A DNA stretch of 64,000 bases. It comes from Antitrichia curtipendula (taxonomy: Eukaryota; Streptophyta; Bryopsida; Hypnales; Leucodontaceae). The translations under genes and the position numbers were made by a program. Location of the stretch: contig OX579638.1 of assembly GCA_951230915.1 (NCBI GenBank), positions 20,664,696 to 20,728,695 on the forward strand, read 5' to 3'. Below the pieces are notes generated by a model. The model ran no database searches, was not told the DNA's origin, and was given only the letters and a program-made list of their open reading frames with translations. Below are positions 34,594 through 49,100 of this stretch, piece by piece (position 1 is the stretch's first letter; the number at the start of each line of letters is the position of its first letter).

Positions 34594-36316
34594 ATGTAAT
34601 CTTTGATTACAAACTTTGTTTGATTTGGATAAGAGTGCATTCTATCTTCATGACATGTTGATTTAAATCATATTATATGACATGCAACAAGCAAATGAAG
34701 TGAAGATGTAAGTACAAACATTCAAGTTCATTTTCCTATAGATTGTTACTAATTTCATCCTTATCTATGGATCATTTTGCATGGGGGATTCTTCAAAAAT
34801 GTCAAAGGCCTCTAATCATCTTTATAGACTAATCAATTGATGAATAGAATGATTAGTAGACGCTATGGCCAGTATACAAAGGAAGATAGATAACAACTTC
34901 AAATGAATTATATGGGTATTGGAGTATTCCAAGGTAATGATTAGCAAACACCATATTCATTAAAATGAGAGTTTTCCATTGAAATGAGAGGTAAATTAAA
35001 AAAATTGAGGAAAAGTTTTATGTCAATTTAGCTCGACTCGACCTAAATTGCAATAAAACCTTTGAGATTTGACCTAATTTTGAAAGGTTTTATTGCAATT
35101 TAGGTCGAGTCGAGCTAAATTAACATAAAACCTTTCAAAATTAGATCAAATCTGAAAGGTTTTACGTCAAGTTAGCTCGACTTGACCTCAATTTTGAGTA
35201 GATGGTTTTTCAAATGGAGTTAGAGAACTTTGAGTATATGTTCTTGAAATAGAATTAGATAGCTCAAAGTGTATGATTTTTCATAGGCAAATGATTCTAG
35301 ATAGGATAAAATGTTGAACACAAAATGAAAAAAGGTTTGTGGGAATGGCCTATCTTTCTTTTAGGAATGATAAACATTTACACCTCTTTAAGTTTAGGTT
35401 ATTGAGTTTCTCAAGATTATTCTATATATAAATGCGGATCATTGCTTTTTAAGGTAATTGATTTTAGTTGAAAGTTTTGGAATATTTATAATTAAAAAAA
35501 TAAAGATCTTTGAAAACACTTGATAGTTCAAACAACCAATAGTTCAACTTTTGATTCAAACTAATTAATACAATTGAGAATTGTGATGGCAATTGTCAAA
35601 TTAGAATAGTGATGAAATAACATTTTTCAAAGTTACAAGGTTTTTTATTTTGAGTGACCCAATAGTAGAGACCACTAGTATTCTTTAATTTGGGAGGGAA
35701 TGACTCTCTTTTCGAAATACAAAAACTTGAGTGGTCTTTCTTCCAAGGGTATCATTGAAAATAATAATCCTAGCCTAGACTTCAAAACAGACATTCAATT
35801 ACCTCCAAAATAATGAAGATAAGCTATGAAAATTGCAAAAAATGATACAAAAATGATATAAGGTAAAACACCATATTTGAATTTTTTAAATGTAAATTGC
35901 TCGTACATAGTGCTTACAAAGTGACACAAAAAGTCTCATAGCACAAATATGATGGCTTACTTTAAATTAGGAAATGATTTTATTATAAAAAATAATTCTC
36001 TAAACCTATAAGTTGATCATCATTACATAGCCATTTTTCAAATGGAACCTCCTCTATTACATGCATAGCTTGTAAATATATTAATCCATCATAAGCACAC
36101 TAAATACAACTCTAATTCTATGTATTAGTTACTAGATTAGTTATATACATTTGCATTATATAATATAAACCACGGTACATTAAATAATCAAGATCAATTG
36201 ACTTATGCAGCGGATTGGCTAGAATGCAATGATGCTAGTGTGTAAGGATACAGACTTAAATCTATCAGCCTTGAATCTAGTTGTAGGTATGTATGTACCT
36301 ACAACCATTTGAAGGT
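34594..36316. other. AT-rich intergenic DNA with a large palindrome
   Basis: No gene is supported. The inverted repeat at 35011-35187 is the only ordered structure and is described separately. Confidence 0.5.
35011..35187. repeat. palindrome with 53-bp arms plus a third partial arm
   Basis: Arms 35011-35063 and 35083-35134 are near-perfect reverse complements built around TTAGCTCGACTCGACCTAAA, with a spacer of about 20 bases. A third, diverged arm in the first orientation follows at 35154-35187 (TTAGCTCGACTTGACCTCAA). The G+C-rich GCTCGACTCGACC core stands out in very AT-rich DNA. A transcript would fold into a long hairpin. It could be a decayed foldback element or a small-RNA precursor; nothing here decides. 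Confidence 0.85.
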
Positions 36317-37135
36317 GTTTATAACATAGGTACACTATAACATGAAAAGAGTTTATAATATAGGTGCACTATAACATAAAAAGAATTTATAATATAGGTA
36401 CACTATAACATGAAAAGAGTTTATAATATAGGTATATTATAACATAAAAAGAGTTTATAATATAGGGAGAAAGCATACTACGGACTACCTGCTTTGGCAC
36501 ATTCAATAAAAAAATGTAAATAAAGTTTTTAACACTTTAGATTTTTGGTGAAGAAAGCTAACAAGATTCTACAGGTGGGACAAATTTTTATATTGTTTAA
36601 TTTGTCTTAAAGTTAATTTTTTAAGAATTTTGTTTGTTTTTATTTATTATATTGTTTAACTCATTTTATTGTTTAATTCCATAATATATCTTATAGAAGG
36701 AATTAAATAATTAAAAAATTAGGCCCACTTGTAAAATCTTGCTAGTTTCTTCCTCCAACCAATTCAAAATTTCAAATATTAAAATTTATATTTAAACTAA
36801 AAAAAACTAAAAAACTAAAACATGTATATTAGTGAATAAAACTAGATATTGAGTACAAATTGAAAAATGCGCTTGGACCCCAGAATACATTCGTAATATC
36901 AATCATCACACTAAATTTATGCATTTAATTTTCTTCATTTATGTACACTTAAAATAAATTAGTTCTTCAAATGTGACACCGTGACATCAAAAGTGGTAGA
37001 TCATAGCATGCTTTCACCCTATAGGTACACTATAACATCAAAAGAGTTTATAGTATAGGTACACTATAACATAAAAAGATTTTATAACATAAATACCTAT
37101 AATATAAACACCTATAATTATAAAAAGTATTTAAA
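36317..37135 (+). repeat. 34-bp minisatellite, split by an insertion
   Basis: Consecutive 34-bp units (GTTTATAATATAGGTACACT then ATAACATAAAAAGA) start at 36317, 36351, 36385, 36419 and 36453. The fifth is cut after 12 bases by a 555-bp insertion and resumes at 37020. A further unit lies at 37046-37079, then decayed remains to about 37135. Confidence 0.92.
36465..37019. mobile_element. 555-bp inverted-repeat element inside the minisatellite
   Basis: The ends are GGGAGAAAGCATACTACG and the complement of GGGTGAAAGCATGCTATG. TATA flanks both sides (36461-36464 and 37020-37023). Removing the element plus one TATA restores an exact 34-bp unit, so the boundaries are well supported. TATA could be a 4-bp target, or a TA target with TA-extended termini. 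No coding capacity. Confidence 0.85.
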
Positions 37136-38592
37136 ATATAGACTCTTAGGCTCATGAGCTCATAGGATTCTATGCTCACATGCTAGCACTCCCTGACTAA
37201 ATGGACAAAAGAATTGTTGCTCGTAATCTTTTTTTAAACAACTAGACGTTTATTCCAATACAGAGGTAAACATCACATTGTGCCCAATGGAGTTTAGTCC
37301 TTGTAAATCATTTTATTTCAAGATCACCATAACTATACTTTTAACAATACACTATAGAATTCTATTTCCAATCCTTGTTGACATTTTGTAATGTCCATGT
37401 TATTATCAATTACTAGACCAATCCGAGTCATAACATTGTGATTGATTTTTTATGCTTTGAAGCAATTTTTCACGAGCCCTTGTGACGATACCCATGCTCT
37501 TTATCGGTGAAGATGTATTGGTCCTCGGAGGAGTGAATTTAAATGATGTACTTGGTCTTCTTCTTTCTTGCGCACTTTCATTTTTCTCTAGTTTTTTTCA
37601 AGGAACATGCACGTTAGTTTCTTCATTTAATTTTTCAAATCTTTTAGAAATCTCCAAAATTAATAATGAATTTAACCACTTTGTTGAATTTCATACAACA
37701 AACTGGTTGAATTGAAAAATATTTTGCTTAAGATGAATGGTCAACAAATTTGTTGAATTATATTCAAAAATATGGTTTGATATGGTCTAAAATTCACTAT
37801 TAGTACTACATTGCTAAATCAATTGAATACAATCAATTTTCATAAATGTATATACTATACCTAGCGGTACTAGTGGTCAAGGTCAACAACAAAAAATTAT
37901 AAAATAGATGGTGTATTTTGTATGTAAATACAACTCTATGCATTCTAAAAGGGATATACACATGCCAAAAAACAAACGGTAGTAGTTCAAGGGTTTAGGG
38001 TTGCAATAAATTAACAGATTGTCACTGTATCTACATCAAAATGATAAGAAATATTAATTTTCTGTCCTCGTTTAATAATTAAGGAAAAAAAACTTTATAT
38101 ATGGCCTTGCACATAGCTTTATTATTCTTTTAATTATTGAAAAGATTAATTACTCTAAAGACATTTTTTTATGGTTCAATATATATTAACACTCTTTGTA
38201 TTAAAAAACTAGTGAGACAGTATTCACCACTTTTCAATTGAAGTATGGTATATTATCCCTTAAGCACCTGAATATTTTCTTAATTTCTTGCTTATTTTTG
38301 CTTATACATTTATAAACATACATTATTTACCTCAATTTCATCTAATTCATTACATAAAAAGTATTTTTTTTAAAAGCTAAGCATTGGTTTGGATGAATAA
38401 GAAGTCTTATAGTTAAAAAAGCCCCTTGAACATTTCTATTCATCGTGCAAATTTTGGACGTCAACGTGCTAAGGGTTTGACTACATGAAATCATTTAGAA
38501 TTACTATTCATATAGGCTTCTAAAATCCAATAATCAGTTTTAAATTAACTTTAGATTTATGCCATTTTAATTTTTGGAATTCTAAATGTAAT
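37136..38592. other. AT-rich intergenic DNA, no gene seen
   Basis: No feature recognised. The frame at 37482-37715 (77 codons) is a Leu/Ser/Phe-rich translation without known motifs. Confidence 0.5.
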
Positions 38593-38596
38593 TTAA

Positions 38597-39514
38597 CCCC
38601 TAAAGTCCCAAGGCCTTTTTTCCATCAAAACCACTCAAACCTGCCATTTCTATGGCAAAGAGCAGAAAATATAAAAACAAAAATAATATTTTTTTTTCAC
38701 ATATCTAACTGTCAGATCTTATACTAGACTAGTATAAGAATGTGTGGGAGAAATTTCACAAACTTTGACCTTGTAGATTGCAAAATATTTGCATTTAAAG
38801 TGAAGGAAACAAGTTTCTTTGTACCTTGCTCAACTACATTTTTTGGCTTTGAACTTTCATAACTTATAATTTTTGCTCTATTGATTTTGAATTTTAAATT
38901 TTATATGATAAAAAATTGAGTTGAGAGTCTAGGAAAAAAATTAAAAAAACCACACTTAATTTTCATTCATGAAAAATTGTTAAGTAGAAGTAGGTTCAAG
39001 ATTGAAGAAAATCTAAATTGTTAATAGCTATGAGATGGAATTGAAATACACTAATCTCAATGGTGAAATTGTTCTAGCAAGAGATCTTAACCTTGTGAAT
39101 TTTTTTTGAAAATTACAAAAGTGAGGTCAAAAATGAATTCTACGAGTTATTTATTCAAGAAGATGCTTTGATTGCCCCCAAAATAAGATTGTCTATAACT
39201 TTCACATAACAAATCCAAATGGAATGAATCAAAGCTTTCCATGTGCATAAAAATATAATTTATATTAAAATAATATTTTTTTTTACTTTAAGGTTTTTTT
39301 TAAGGTTTTTTTTTGCCTACTAAACTATAAAAGGGCTTTTTGTGCCATAACTTTTGCTCCCGGGCTCCAATTGAAATAAATATTATATTTTTGGAAAGCT
39401 AATGTATTTTTCTATCTTCACATACAAAATTCAAAAAATCACAAAAAATATTGAGACAATAGGGGCCTGCCCAAAATCCATTTTGTCCCTGAAAGGACAA
39501 TGGGACTTTAGAGG
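38597..39514 (+). mobile_element. TTAA-family element, intact reference copy
   Basis: The 918-bp element begins CCCCTAAAGTCCCA, ends TGGGACTTTAGAGG, and is flanked by TTAA at 38593-38596 and 39515-39518. Sub-terminal regions are A/T-rich with recurring AAAATTGTTAAGTAGAAGTA and CAATGGTGAAATTGTTCTAG blocks seen in the other copies. No coding capacity. This copy gives the uninterrupted version of the site used by the 2.6-kb nested element. Confidence 0.88.
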
Positions 39515-39518
39515 TTAA

Positions 39519-40164
39519 TATATAAAAAATAAAGACAAAATTTGATATCAAATCTTTATTTCTTATATTTAAAATTTTTTATTATTGTTACATCAATTTA
39601 TTAAATGAATAATAAATGAATAAAAAAAATCCATTCAATTTGTTAAATGTGATTTGGAGGTATTTATTGAAAAAAATTGCGTTTTAATGGAATGCATTTG
39701 TTGTAATAGTTTACTTAGATATTGAAAAAATAAATTTTCATTTTTTTTTGTTTGAGACTTTAGTAGCTTACTTGTTTCTTCACAATAAGAAGTTGAAACT
39801 TGTGGAGATTTATTACTTGAAGATATAGAGCTTTTTGACCTTTTGCAAGCATGAGCATAAAAATGTTTAAATTAAAGTATATGTATCTAATATACAAATT
39901 TTATTGTTAATACTTTTGTGTTATCATAAATTTTAATTTTAAAATATATTATTTCATAAAAATAAGTTGATGTTGGTACTTTCAATCAAGTTTATATTCA
40001 TTCCACACAATGAATAATTTCAAAAAGTTGATAATGGTAATGACAATAAACTTCTATTTTGTAGAAAATCATTTGGAAATAGAAATAACAATGGATGAAA
40101 TTCGGAAGGCAAAAAATTTATGGCATTGATCACTCTAGAATATTAAATTAAGTGATGTATGCCT
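39519..40164. other. AT-rich 3' flank of the formin gene
   Basis: No gene is seen. Any 3' untranslated region of the minus-strand formin would lie here, but no polyadenylation signal could be singled out in such AT-rich DNA. Confidence 0.45.
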
Positions 40165-43100
40165 TCATCTAAATAACACAAGTTGAAGCACAAACCTTTG
40201 TTCTACATGAATCTTTGAAGTCACATCATCTTTATATTTTTTTGGTTTCTTTATTTCGTTGCAAACACAGTCAAACATAAATAAAAATTCACGCATGGTC
40301 TTAAATAGGTCAGATTGACGATCTTCCTTAATGGGCTCACCAAAATACATTGCTACATCTTTCAACTTTTCCAATGATGTGGTTGCTAATACTTGTATAT
40401 TATCAAATTCAAATTTTGATGCTTTTGCAAAAGGTGTTATTGTTTCAAGGAAACTTATTTCATTAGTAGAGTGCATTTCTAGAATTTCTTTACTGACCAG
40501 TTCTACTCCCCTTTCAAGCTCTTTTAAATTTAAATGTATCCTCTCCAAATTCAAATTAGCTACTAATTTAACTTCTTTCATTTCTTCTGACAATTTTCCA
40601 ACCTGAAACAATGGAACATAAATGCTCTCAATGCTTTGAAAGAGTTAATTACCTATGTTTGTATTCAACACATAATTTTCTTTTAAATAAAATAATTACA
40701 TAAAAATTATAATAATTTTATTTTAAATTTTATTTTAATATTATATAGAGAGTTTATTTTTTTAATCTAATGTTTTATTACCTCTTCATCAGTCTTCAGG
40801 AGCTCAGCTACAACAAAATGTAACAAAGTGGTATTCTTTTGCCGCCCTTTAACATCCATTAGCTTCAATAATGCATTCAATTTAAAACCCCTTGCTGCTC
40901 CACGAAATGATCCTCCATTTAAATGATTGCCCACAACTAGAACCATTTCTAAGATTTTAACAAGACTTTGGCTTGACTTTAATTGATCACATGCTTTGTT
41001 TAATAATTTCAAGTCTTTTTGAGTCTGCAATGTACCGGTATGCATCTCATTTTCAAGACCATATGATACTTACATATGATATATCTTAGTTGAAAGTGGA
41101 ACATAATTTTATATTTAGCCAAAATTTACGTATCAATTCTTTAAAATGATTAAATTTTAATAAAACAACTATTTAATTGAAATTTTATTTATAAATTTTA
41201 TTTATTACTAATAGTAAAAACAAAAATCAAACTATAAAATCAAACTTTTATATTTAAATAATTATCTTATAGAATCTATTTGATTTCATCTTATGATTAT
41301 CATTATATAAAACTAACTTGTTCAAAAGTTATTTTATATTGTTGTTTGAATATCAAAGATTTGATTCTATTTTTGTAGTTTGAAATTTTTAAGAGCTCCA
41401 AATAATACCTATCACAATTAAACAACTTCCCTAATGTTAAATAATAGTTATAGTTCTTTAATGAGTAGAATTATTTCTACTTATTTTATTTAAATGAATG
41501 AAATTTGCTAAATATTATGTATACATGATATTATATATCATGTATTTATCAACATTTTGATATTGTAGAATTAAATATATAATTTTTGTCTTTGCTCAAA
41601 TATATGTTAAGGATTTAAACAAATTTATCATAGTAAACTAAAAAACGTTCTTACTTCTCTATTTCAGCAAGTGGAATTGAATTGTCATTATAGTTTTGTA
41701 ATAATTTTGTATCTTCTTCATTAGGTAAAGTATTAAACATTACCATAAGAACCTCTGCAGTTAATATCTCATAATCAATAACTTGAAGAGCTTCTGTAAG
41801 CTTTGGCAATGGTATGCGTAAACTTCGCAATTGAATGCTAACATTGTGAGCACGTTTAAGATCCAATATATTGACTACTTGTATTTTTTGACTTTTGAGG
41901 GATTTTTCCTAATTACAATCAATTTTTTAAATTTATATTCCATGTATCAGTGTTTATTTATTTTGCAAAAAAAAATTGTTTTCAAAATCATGTATGTAGA
42001 TGTATATTGAATTATATAAAGTAGGTTGTTATGATGGTTACTTGCATGCCAATTTCAAAGATAATGGACGTGTCTTACATACCCAAAAACATTTTGCCCA
42101 GGGAAAATGTTCTCTCTAAAAGAAACTACATGGGCAAGTTTTCAATTATTTTTGGAGAGCTCATTTTTGGAAAGAATAAAATTCCAATAGTAAACACAAA
42201 TCTTTCTTGCTTTTGATCAAATACAAAAAATAATAAACAAATAATCTTATGAATTTACACTAGAATTTGTGCTAATGGTTCTAAAACTGTTTTAAAATGA
42301 CCTCTTTTAGTACATTGAGTGAGAATTGGAAAAAAAACCATTTTCAACCACATATATATTCTATACTACCATGAAAATGTGTGGAAAAAATTTATGCCCA
42401 TTTCATAGATTTTGAAATGTAAGTTCTTAAAATTAATGAAAATAACTTCACACCTTGCTTGATTGCTTGTTCTCTCTATTAGAATGCTTTTTAAGTTGCC
42501 CTTAAACTTTCAAACCCTATATTTTTTATTCTGGCACCCTCTTGAAAAAAAATTATAGTTTTAGGAAGCATATAGAAATGTGCATCTTAGAGAAGGACTT
42601 CACTTTCATTCACTCAAATCTAATTTTTTAGCAACCTATCCAAGTTTTCAATTGTTCATTTGGTCAACAATTGTACTTTAGGGATTAAAAAATAAAGAAA
42701 GAAACCATAGCTTATGACTATAGGCTTACATATCAAAAAAATAATATAACAATAGGATAAATTTATTTTGTTTGATTTACAAAAGAAAATTTTTATTTTG
42801 AAATTTTTGGATTTTTGGATAAAAGAATTATAAATTAAATACACATTTTAATTAGACTTCAAAATCAAACATAAGTGAATCAATCGAAGAATCAAAAGCT
42901 AAAAAATGATTTGTCATTATTTATTTTCTAAATTATATTTTTTACATATTGTTCACAAATTAAAAATTAAAAGTGTGATAATTTTGAGACATGTTATGAT
43001 ATAATAGTACCTAATTATATAATAATACATCAAATTTAATAATTAAAGGTCATATTCGTTATATTGAGGCTTTTTGCAGTCTCATTTTTATCCTTGACTC

Positions 43101-46100
43101 AGGGATAAAGCGCTTTATCTCTTTACTAGTATTTTTTTATAAATAGGTAACTATACCAAATTTTAGAATTTCATTATAGGATCACTATTTTAGCATTATT
43201 TATTTTTGGTTTCAATTGCTATTTTTTTAAATGAATTTTCCAATAACTAGCATTCTATCTCAAAGTTTGCAAAAAGTCTCAATATAACAAATATGGCCTT
43301 AATTTTAAAATCTTGAAGTATTGTAATTTTTACTAAAACAAATAGTTTTATTTATTGTTTATTCTATAATTAATGTTGAAGTTTAACTATTATACCTTTT
43401 TTGTAAAATTCCTTGGGCTTGCTTCATTGAGTGCAAAAAGAGATTCAAGTTCTTTGAGGTCCATCTTCACATTTTCTAATGTTGCATTTGACCAAACTGT
43501 TTTGTGTGTTGGAGTTGTTGTAATTTTATCCCATACAAGTTGTTTTAATTTTGGTTTTACAATAGTGTCTGGAATTGCATGTTCGTCAAACTTTAATAGA
43601 GGTGGTGGAAGAAGGGTAGATTTGGCATCTTTTAATTCAATTTGTGAATTTGGTTTAATGATTTGTTTGGGAGGTGGAGGTGGAGGTGGGGGTGGAGGTG
43701 GAGGAGAGGGTGACTGTAATTTTGAACCATTAAACAACTGAGTTTGCGGTATAAAAGATGATGGAGGTTTCCAACATGAACCCACTAGTTTACAAGTAGA
43801 TGGTAATGGTGGTGGTAGAGGAGGTGGAGGTGGCAATGAACAACGTGAATATGAAGGTGAAACCATTGGAGATAAATTAGGTGATAACAAAAAACTTGAA
43901 TATAAAGGTGCGAGTGTAAGTGAACGTGGTGGAAGTAAAGTAGGTGGTAGTGAGAAATTTGAATGTGGAGGTGGAGGTGGAGGTGGTGGTGGTGGTGGTG
44001 GTGGTGGTGGTGGTGGAGGTGGTGGAGGAGGAGGAATACACATTGATAGTGCTAGTGATTCTTGGCTTATATGTTTGGGCAATATTGTTGTTGATTCTTG
44101 AGTAATTGGATGTAGTTCTGATTTGTTAAGTTTCATGTAGTTTAAAGCTTTTTCATTTATTGATATTGTTTTATATCCTAAAGATAGATTATGATCTTTT
44201 TCATCATGATCTGCTTCTTGTAAATCAACATTGTTAATATGATTTATATCAATATTAATACCATTCAAATCATTTTCTATAAAGTGTGTATGATTTTTTT
44301 GGTTACTAATAATGCTCGATACATTGTACTTATCTATAATGAAAAATGATGTTCTATCCTCCATACTTTTTGTAAGATTGATTTCTTTTTGACACAATGA
44401 TAATGAGCTTGAAGACATTGGTGATTCTTTATTGTTCTTTTGAAGAATTGAGTCCTTTATCCTTGAATCTCTCATATTAACTTCAAAACATGAATCAAAA
44501 TCATTTTTAAATTCTTTGGCATTTTCTTGAGCATTGAAATTATTAGTATTCATTAAAGCTAATGATTTTTCATTTATTTCATTTTCATTTGTATTTAAAG
44601 ACATCAATATGTTGTCTTCCATCCTAGAACAATTGCTTCCATCATTTGGTGTTTTTTTATTTGGTTCATCAAGTTGAATTGATGATTTTGCCATTACCAT
44701 AGTTTCTTTTTTTCCACAAGAAGATGGTAGTTTTGAAGAGATGTTTTGAGAAACAATTATATCATTTACTTCCAAACCATGTTTTGGTAACAAATTGAAT
44801 TCATTTATATTAGTAAATGCAACTCTCTCTAATAAATTTTGTTTATCAGCAATACATTTGAATGATGATAAATGTTGACATGCTTTTTTACATTTATTTT
44901 TGTTAATTGTAAATTTTATAGGCATTGTGGTTAAAGTACTAATAACCTCAAATTTCTTTTTTGATTTGCCTAAATTGTTTCCATGCAAATTTTGAGCATA
45001 ACTTGTCTTGTCTTGTTTTTTCAAAAATCCAATGAGAGAATATATAAAAGTTGCAATTATAGCTAATTGAGAGTTGTGTTTGAGGTATAACTTTTTGAAA
45101 TTGATAAATCCTTTTAGAATAGTAGACATTGCAATTTTTTCTTCACACGATTTTTTGTTTGATATACTCGATTCAATTATTTTATCTCCATCTTCTTCAA
45201 GCGTTCTCAAAATGTAGTGATAATGATTATCAACTAGATTACTTGATTTATATTTTAATTTTCTACAAAGTCTATTTGCAAACATTTTGGATTTGCATTT
45301 AGTTGATACTTTTACTTTCAAATGTCCTTGCAAAAACCTTTGTCGTTGTTTCCAATTTTTTATGAATTGCCTTGAATATTTTTCAAATGAAAGCTTGTAT
45401 GTATCATGTACATGTTTATTGTAGAAAGACAACTTGTGTGATTGAGATGTTGAGTTTTGAGGGGTTTTAGATTTTTTGTTGATACAAGATGTTGATGCAT
45501 TACTTTTAGTTTCTAAAAGCAATGTATTGTTTAAATTTGATTGATTTAAATAATTTGTTTTTGCTATATTGCACTCTGCAATGTTAATTTCATCATTAAC
45601 ATCAAATTGATGTTTCCAATAATCAGGTATAAAACAATTGATTTTAGTGTCATATCCATTTTCATCTAATCCACAAGTATTAAAGAAATTTTTATTTGTA
45701 TCATTTGATTCTTGATTCATTGAAGTAAAATTGTTATGAATATGAAATGCATGCATAAGCTTATTTGGCATATTATCACTCTGAATTATACATTCTTCTT
45801 TATTGTCATCATAACCATCTATGTGATATTGTTTATTAGTATAGCGCAAGTACTCAGCTTTTTGGTTATTTTTCATACATTGTAAAACATTTTGAAAACA
45901 TTGGAAGGTATTTTGATTTTCTTTAAATTTTTGTTTAAGATCTATATATGAACTGCAATACAAATATTTATTTGCATTATTCTACAATGTTGTGTTGTGA
46001 TTTGTATTTTGGTTATTTATAAGTATTTTTTTATTGTAAAATTAATATAAAATATATTTATTTGATAAACATTTTTTATTGTTAGTAACATTTTATATTA

Positions 46101-49100
46101 TTAAAGTGTTTAATTGTAATTGGTTTGAATAAAACATCACGTAATTTATATATGATATTTTGTAGCAATCATGGAATTAATCTACAAAGATGTTCACCTT
46201 CATTTATATTATTTTTGCGATCTTGAAATATGAAAAAGTGGGGGTGACACCTTTGATCATAATTGCCTTTGCATATATTTTTGTGAAAAAACTCAGATCT
46301 TCTTGTATTGTTGAAAATTAAAGATGTTTCACTTTGATGTCTTGTCACATTAATCGACCTTACATCGTTGTCAGTGAGATGATTTTCTGTGATATAATTT
46401 TTCCAATTTTGAAATGGTTTTACTTGATACAAAAAGTGGAAAATGAAAAAATACATATTTAAAATACAAAATGAAATCAATTCTCTATAGTCAATAAGTA
46501 CATCCAATGAATTGTAGGAATGTAAAATAAATTATTAAAATTTATTAAAACTTTAGTTTTAATTTCATAAATCTTTGTTTTGAAATTAAAATTATAATAT
46601 TCAATTATTCATTATATAAATGAAAATATAGATAATGTATTGCATGTACTATACCACAAATAAAGCTTGATGGAAACTTTAACAATTTCAGTTTTGATAC
46701 TTCATTTTGTAAAAGATGATCACAGTCAAATAAAAAATTCCACTCATTTATAAGTGTAGATGCTATTATCCTTGAAACTTCAATGAAAGACAAATCCCTA
46801 TCAATGAATAATTAGTAGAATAGAAAAATATTTTTATTAAATTAAAATATTTATTACTAAAATATCATAAATTTGAAATTAAAAAATTAAAAAAATCTCA
46901 AAATATTTGAAATAAACGTATATTTTATTTTTTATTTATATATATTGTATATTGTATAAAATATTTTGATTAAACACTCATCTAAAATGTATTAAAATAA
47001 TAATTAATACCTATAATATAAAATTTTGTCATTTGATCTTTTCAATAAGAGAGGACCTAAAATATTAATAATTTGAGATGAGTTTGACTTTGTATTATTT
47101 TCTATTGAGATAACACAAGAAAATAAATACATTAGATTCTTCAATAATGCATAATTTGATGGTGGAAGACGATGTAATAATAAACGAAATACGTAGGCTC
47201 GTGCTTGTTGTTTTGAGATTGCTGCAAAGTAGTAGTCATTATAATAAAATTAGTTTACAAGTAATTATTACTAGCATTGGTAAAACCTATATTTTTATTT
47301 TAATATAAGATTATTAAAACTAAACAATCTAAATTTTTATTAAAATGCAAAAAAATCATATGATATAAAAAAAGTTATCTGTAAAATATTTTTTAGATTT
47401 ATCTAGAATTAAGCAAAGAAGTTGTATATGTATGTAAGTCTTTATGCCTTAGAATATTTATTATCTTAGAATACTTGTCATAATAGAATTCATGAAAAAA
47501 TCATGAATATAATAATCAATTTCACATCATAAAAATGATTAAATCTACTATAAATTATAAAATAAAAATGATTAAAAAATATTAAATAAAATAATAGACA
47601 ATCATTGATCATTAATAAGAATATTTAACACAATAAAAATCGTAATTGAAGTAATTAAAAGAATTCTTTTCAAAAAATGACAGATAATAAAATCAGTTGT
47701 AAATCATAAACGCAATAAAATAAAATATTAATTATAAAATGGTAATGAATATAAAATATTTATTAAAATATTAAAATCAAATCAAAAGTTCTATATGAAT
47801 TATGATTTTTTTATAAATAAATTAAAAAGTTCAACTATGAAAAAGTTTAGAAACAATAAAATATAAAAAACAATAAATAAAATAGAATGTTTAGAAAAAT
47901 ACAAACTTATCAAAGATCTATAATTAAGATGTTAGTAGGTGGATAAAGAGGAAAAGAAATTATCAAAATTTTATATAAAATAAAACAAAATTTAGTAATG
48001 AAATTTTAATTGAATAAAATAGAAATAAAATAGAAACAATTTTTCTTTAAAGAATCTAGAGTATTTTTTCCGACCATGGGGTTCTAATCTTTAACAATTA
48101 ATTTTTAAATTATAAAATATGGACAACAATATTTTTAATTCCAGTGAAATAGTAATACTTAACTTGCACTTGATACAAATGCACTATGTAGGAAATTCGT
48201 TAAAAGGTAACCATTGAGCTCTTCAAGATATAATAGTATCGTTGCTGCAACTATGTGAGAATCAAAATGCTTCATCATTGTATTTTGGGTATCTAAATTA
48301 ATTTCATATTATTTAAATAAGAATTCAACCATGAATATATTGTAATATAATTGAAAAATTAGCTTATTAAAATTTAATATGTAATACATAGAAATATGAC
48401 TTCATTACACATACTATTTCAAATGATAAGATATAGAAGAATTATTGTTTTTATTTTTATAAATGAATTTAAAATGCATAAGTAAAAATTAATAACATTT
48501 ATAGTTAATTATTCATACCATTTAAATATACAAAAAGGAATATAATTGAAAATTATAGTATAATTTATATTAAACTTACCATCAACATTAAAATGCATAA
48601 ACCATTTTTTTATATCAAGTACATCTTGCCAGCATCTTGGAATTAAGAACAAATCCTTTACATTAGTAGCTGTATATACAAGACAGATGAGTTTTTAATT
48701 ATTTCAGATTTGTTATTATCATTGTTTGCAATACATTGTCTATAAATATAATATTTATAAAATTTGATAATTTGATGAAAAATATTGGCTATCAATATCA
48801 CAAAAATGATTAATACATTTATGAATATATAACTTTTCATATTTTTAAAGATATGTTCAATGCATATAATAATATTGTATTATTTATTTATTCAAATATT
48901 TTAACCTATATATAATTTTTAGTTGTAAATTTTTAATTTTTATTATAATTACTAGGATTGAAGACTTACAAGTTGCAATCAAATAGCTTGTAGCTCGTTG
49001 TAAGCCAATAAAACTCATCATTGTACTAGAAGCATCAATTATTAATGTATTTTGAAGAAATTCGATCATTTTCTGTTTTAATATGTATTGTTTAATTTTA

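Noticed and set aside
41041..41654. Apparent loss of an FH2 exon between the segments ending AEIEK and starting TQKDL
   Set aside because: The missing piece is present as a 91-bp exon at 41408-41318 that joins both neighbours in phase, so the FH2 domain is not broken here.
43373..43741. 122-codon plus-strand Gly-rich frame
   Set aside because: Antisense translation of the formin FH1 proline codons.
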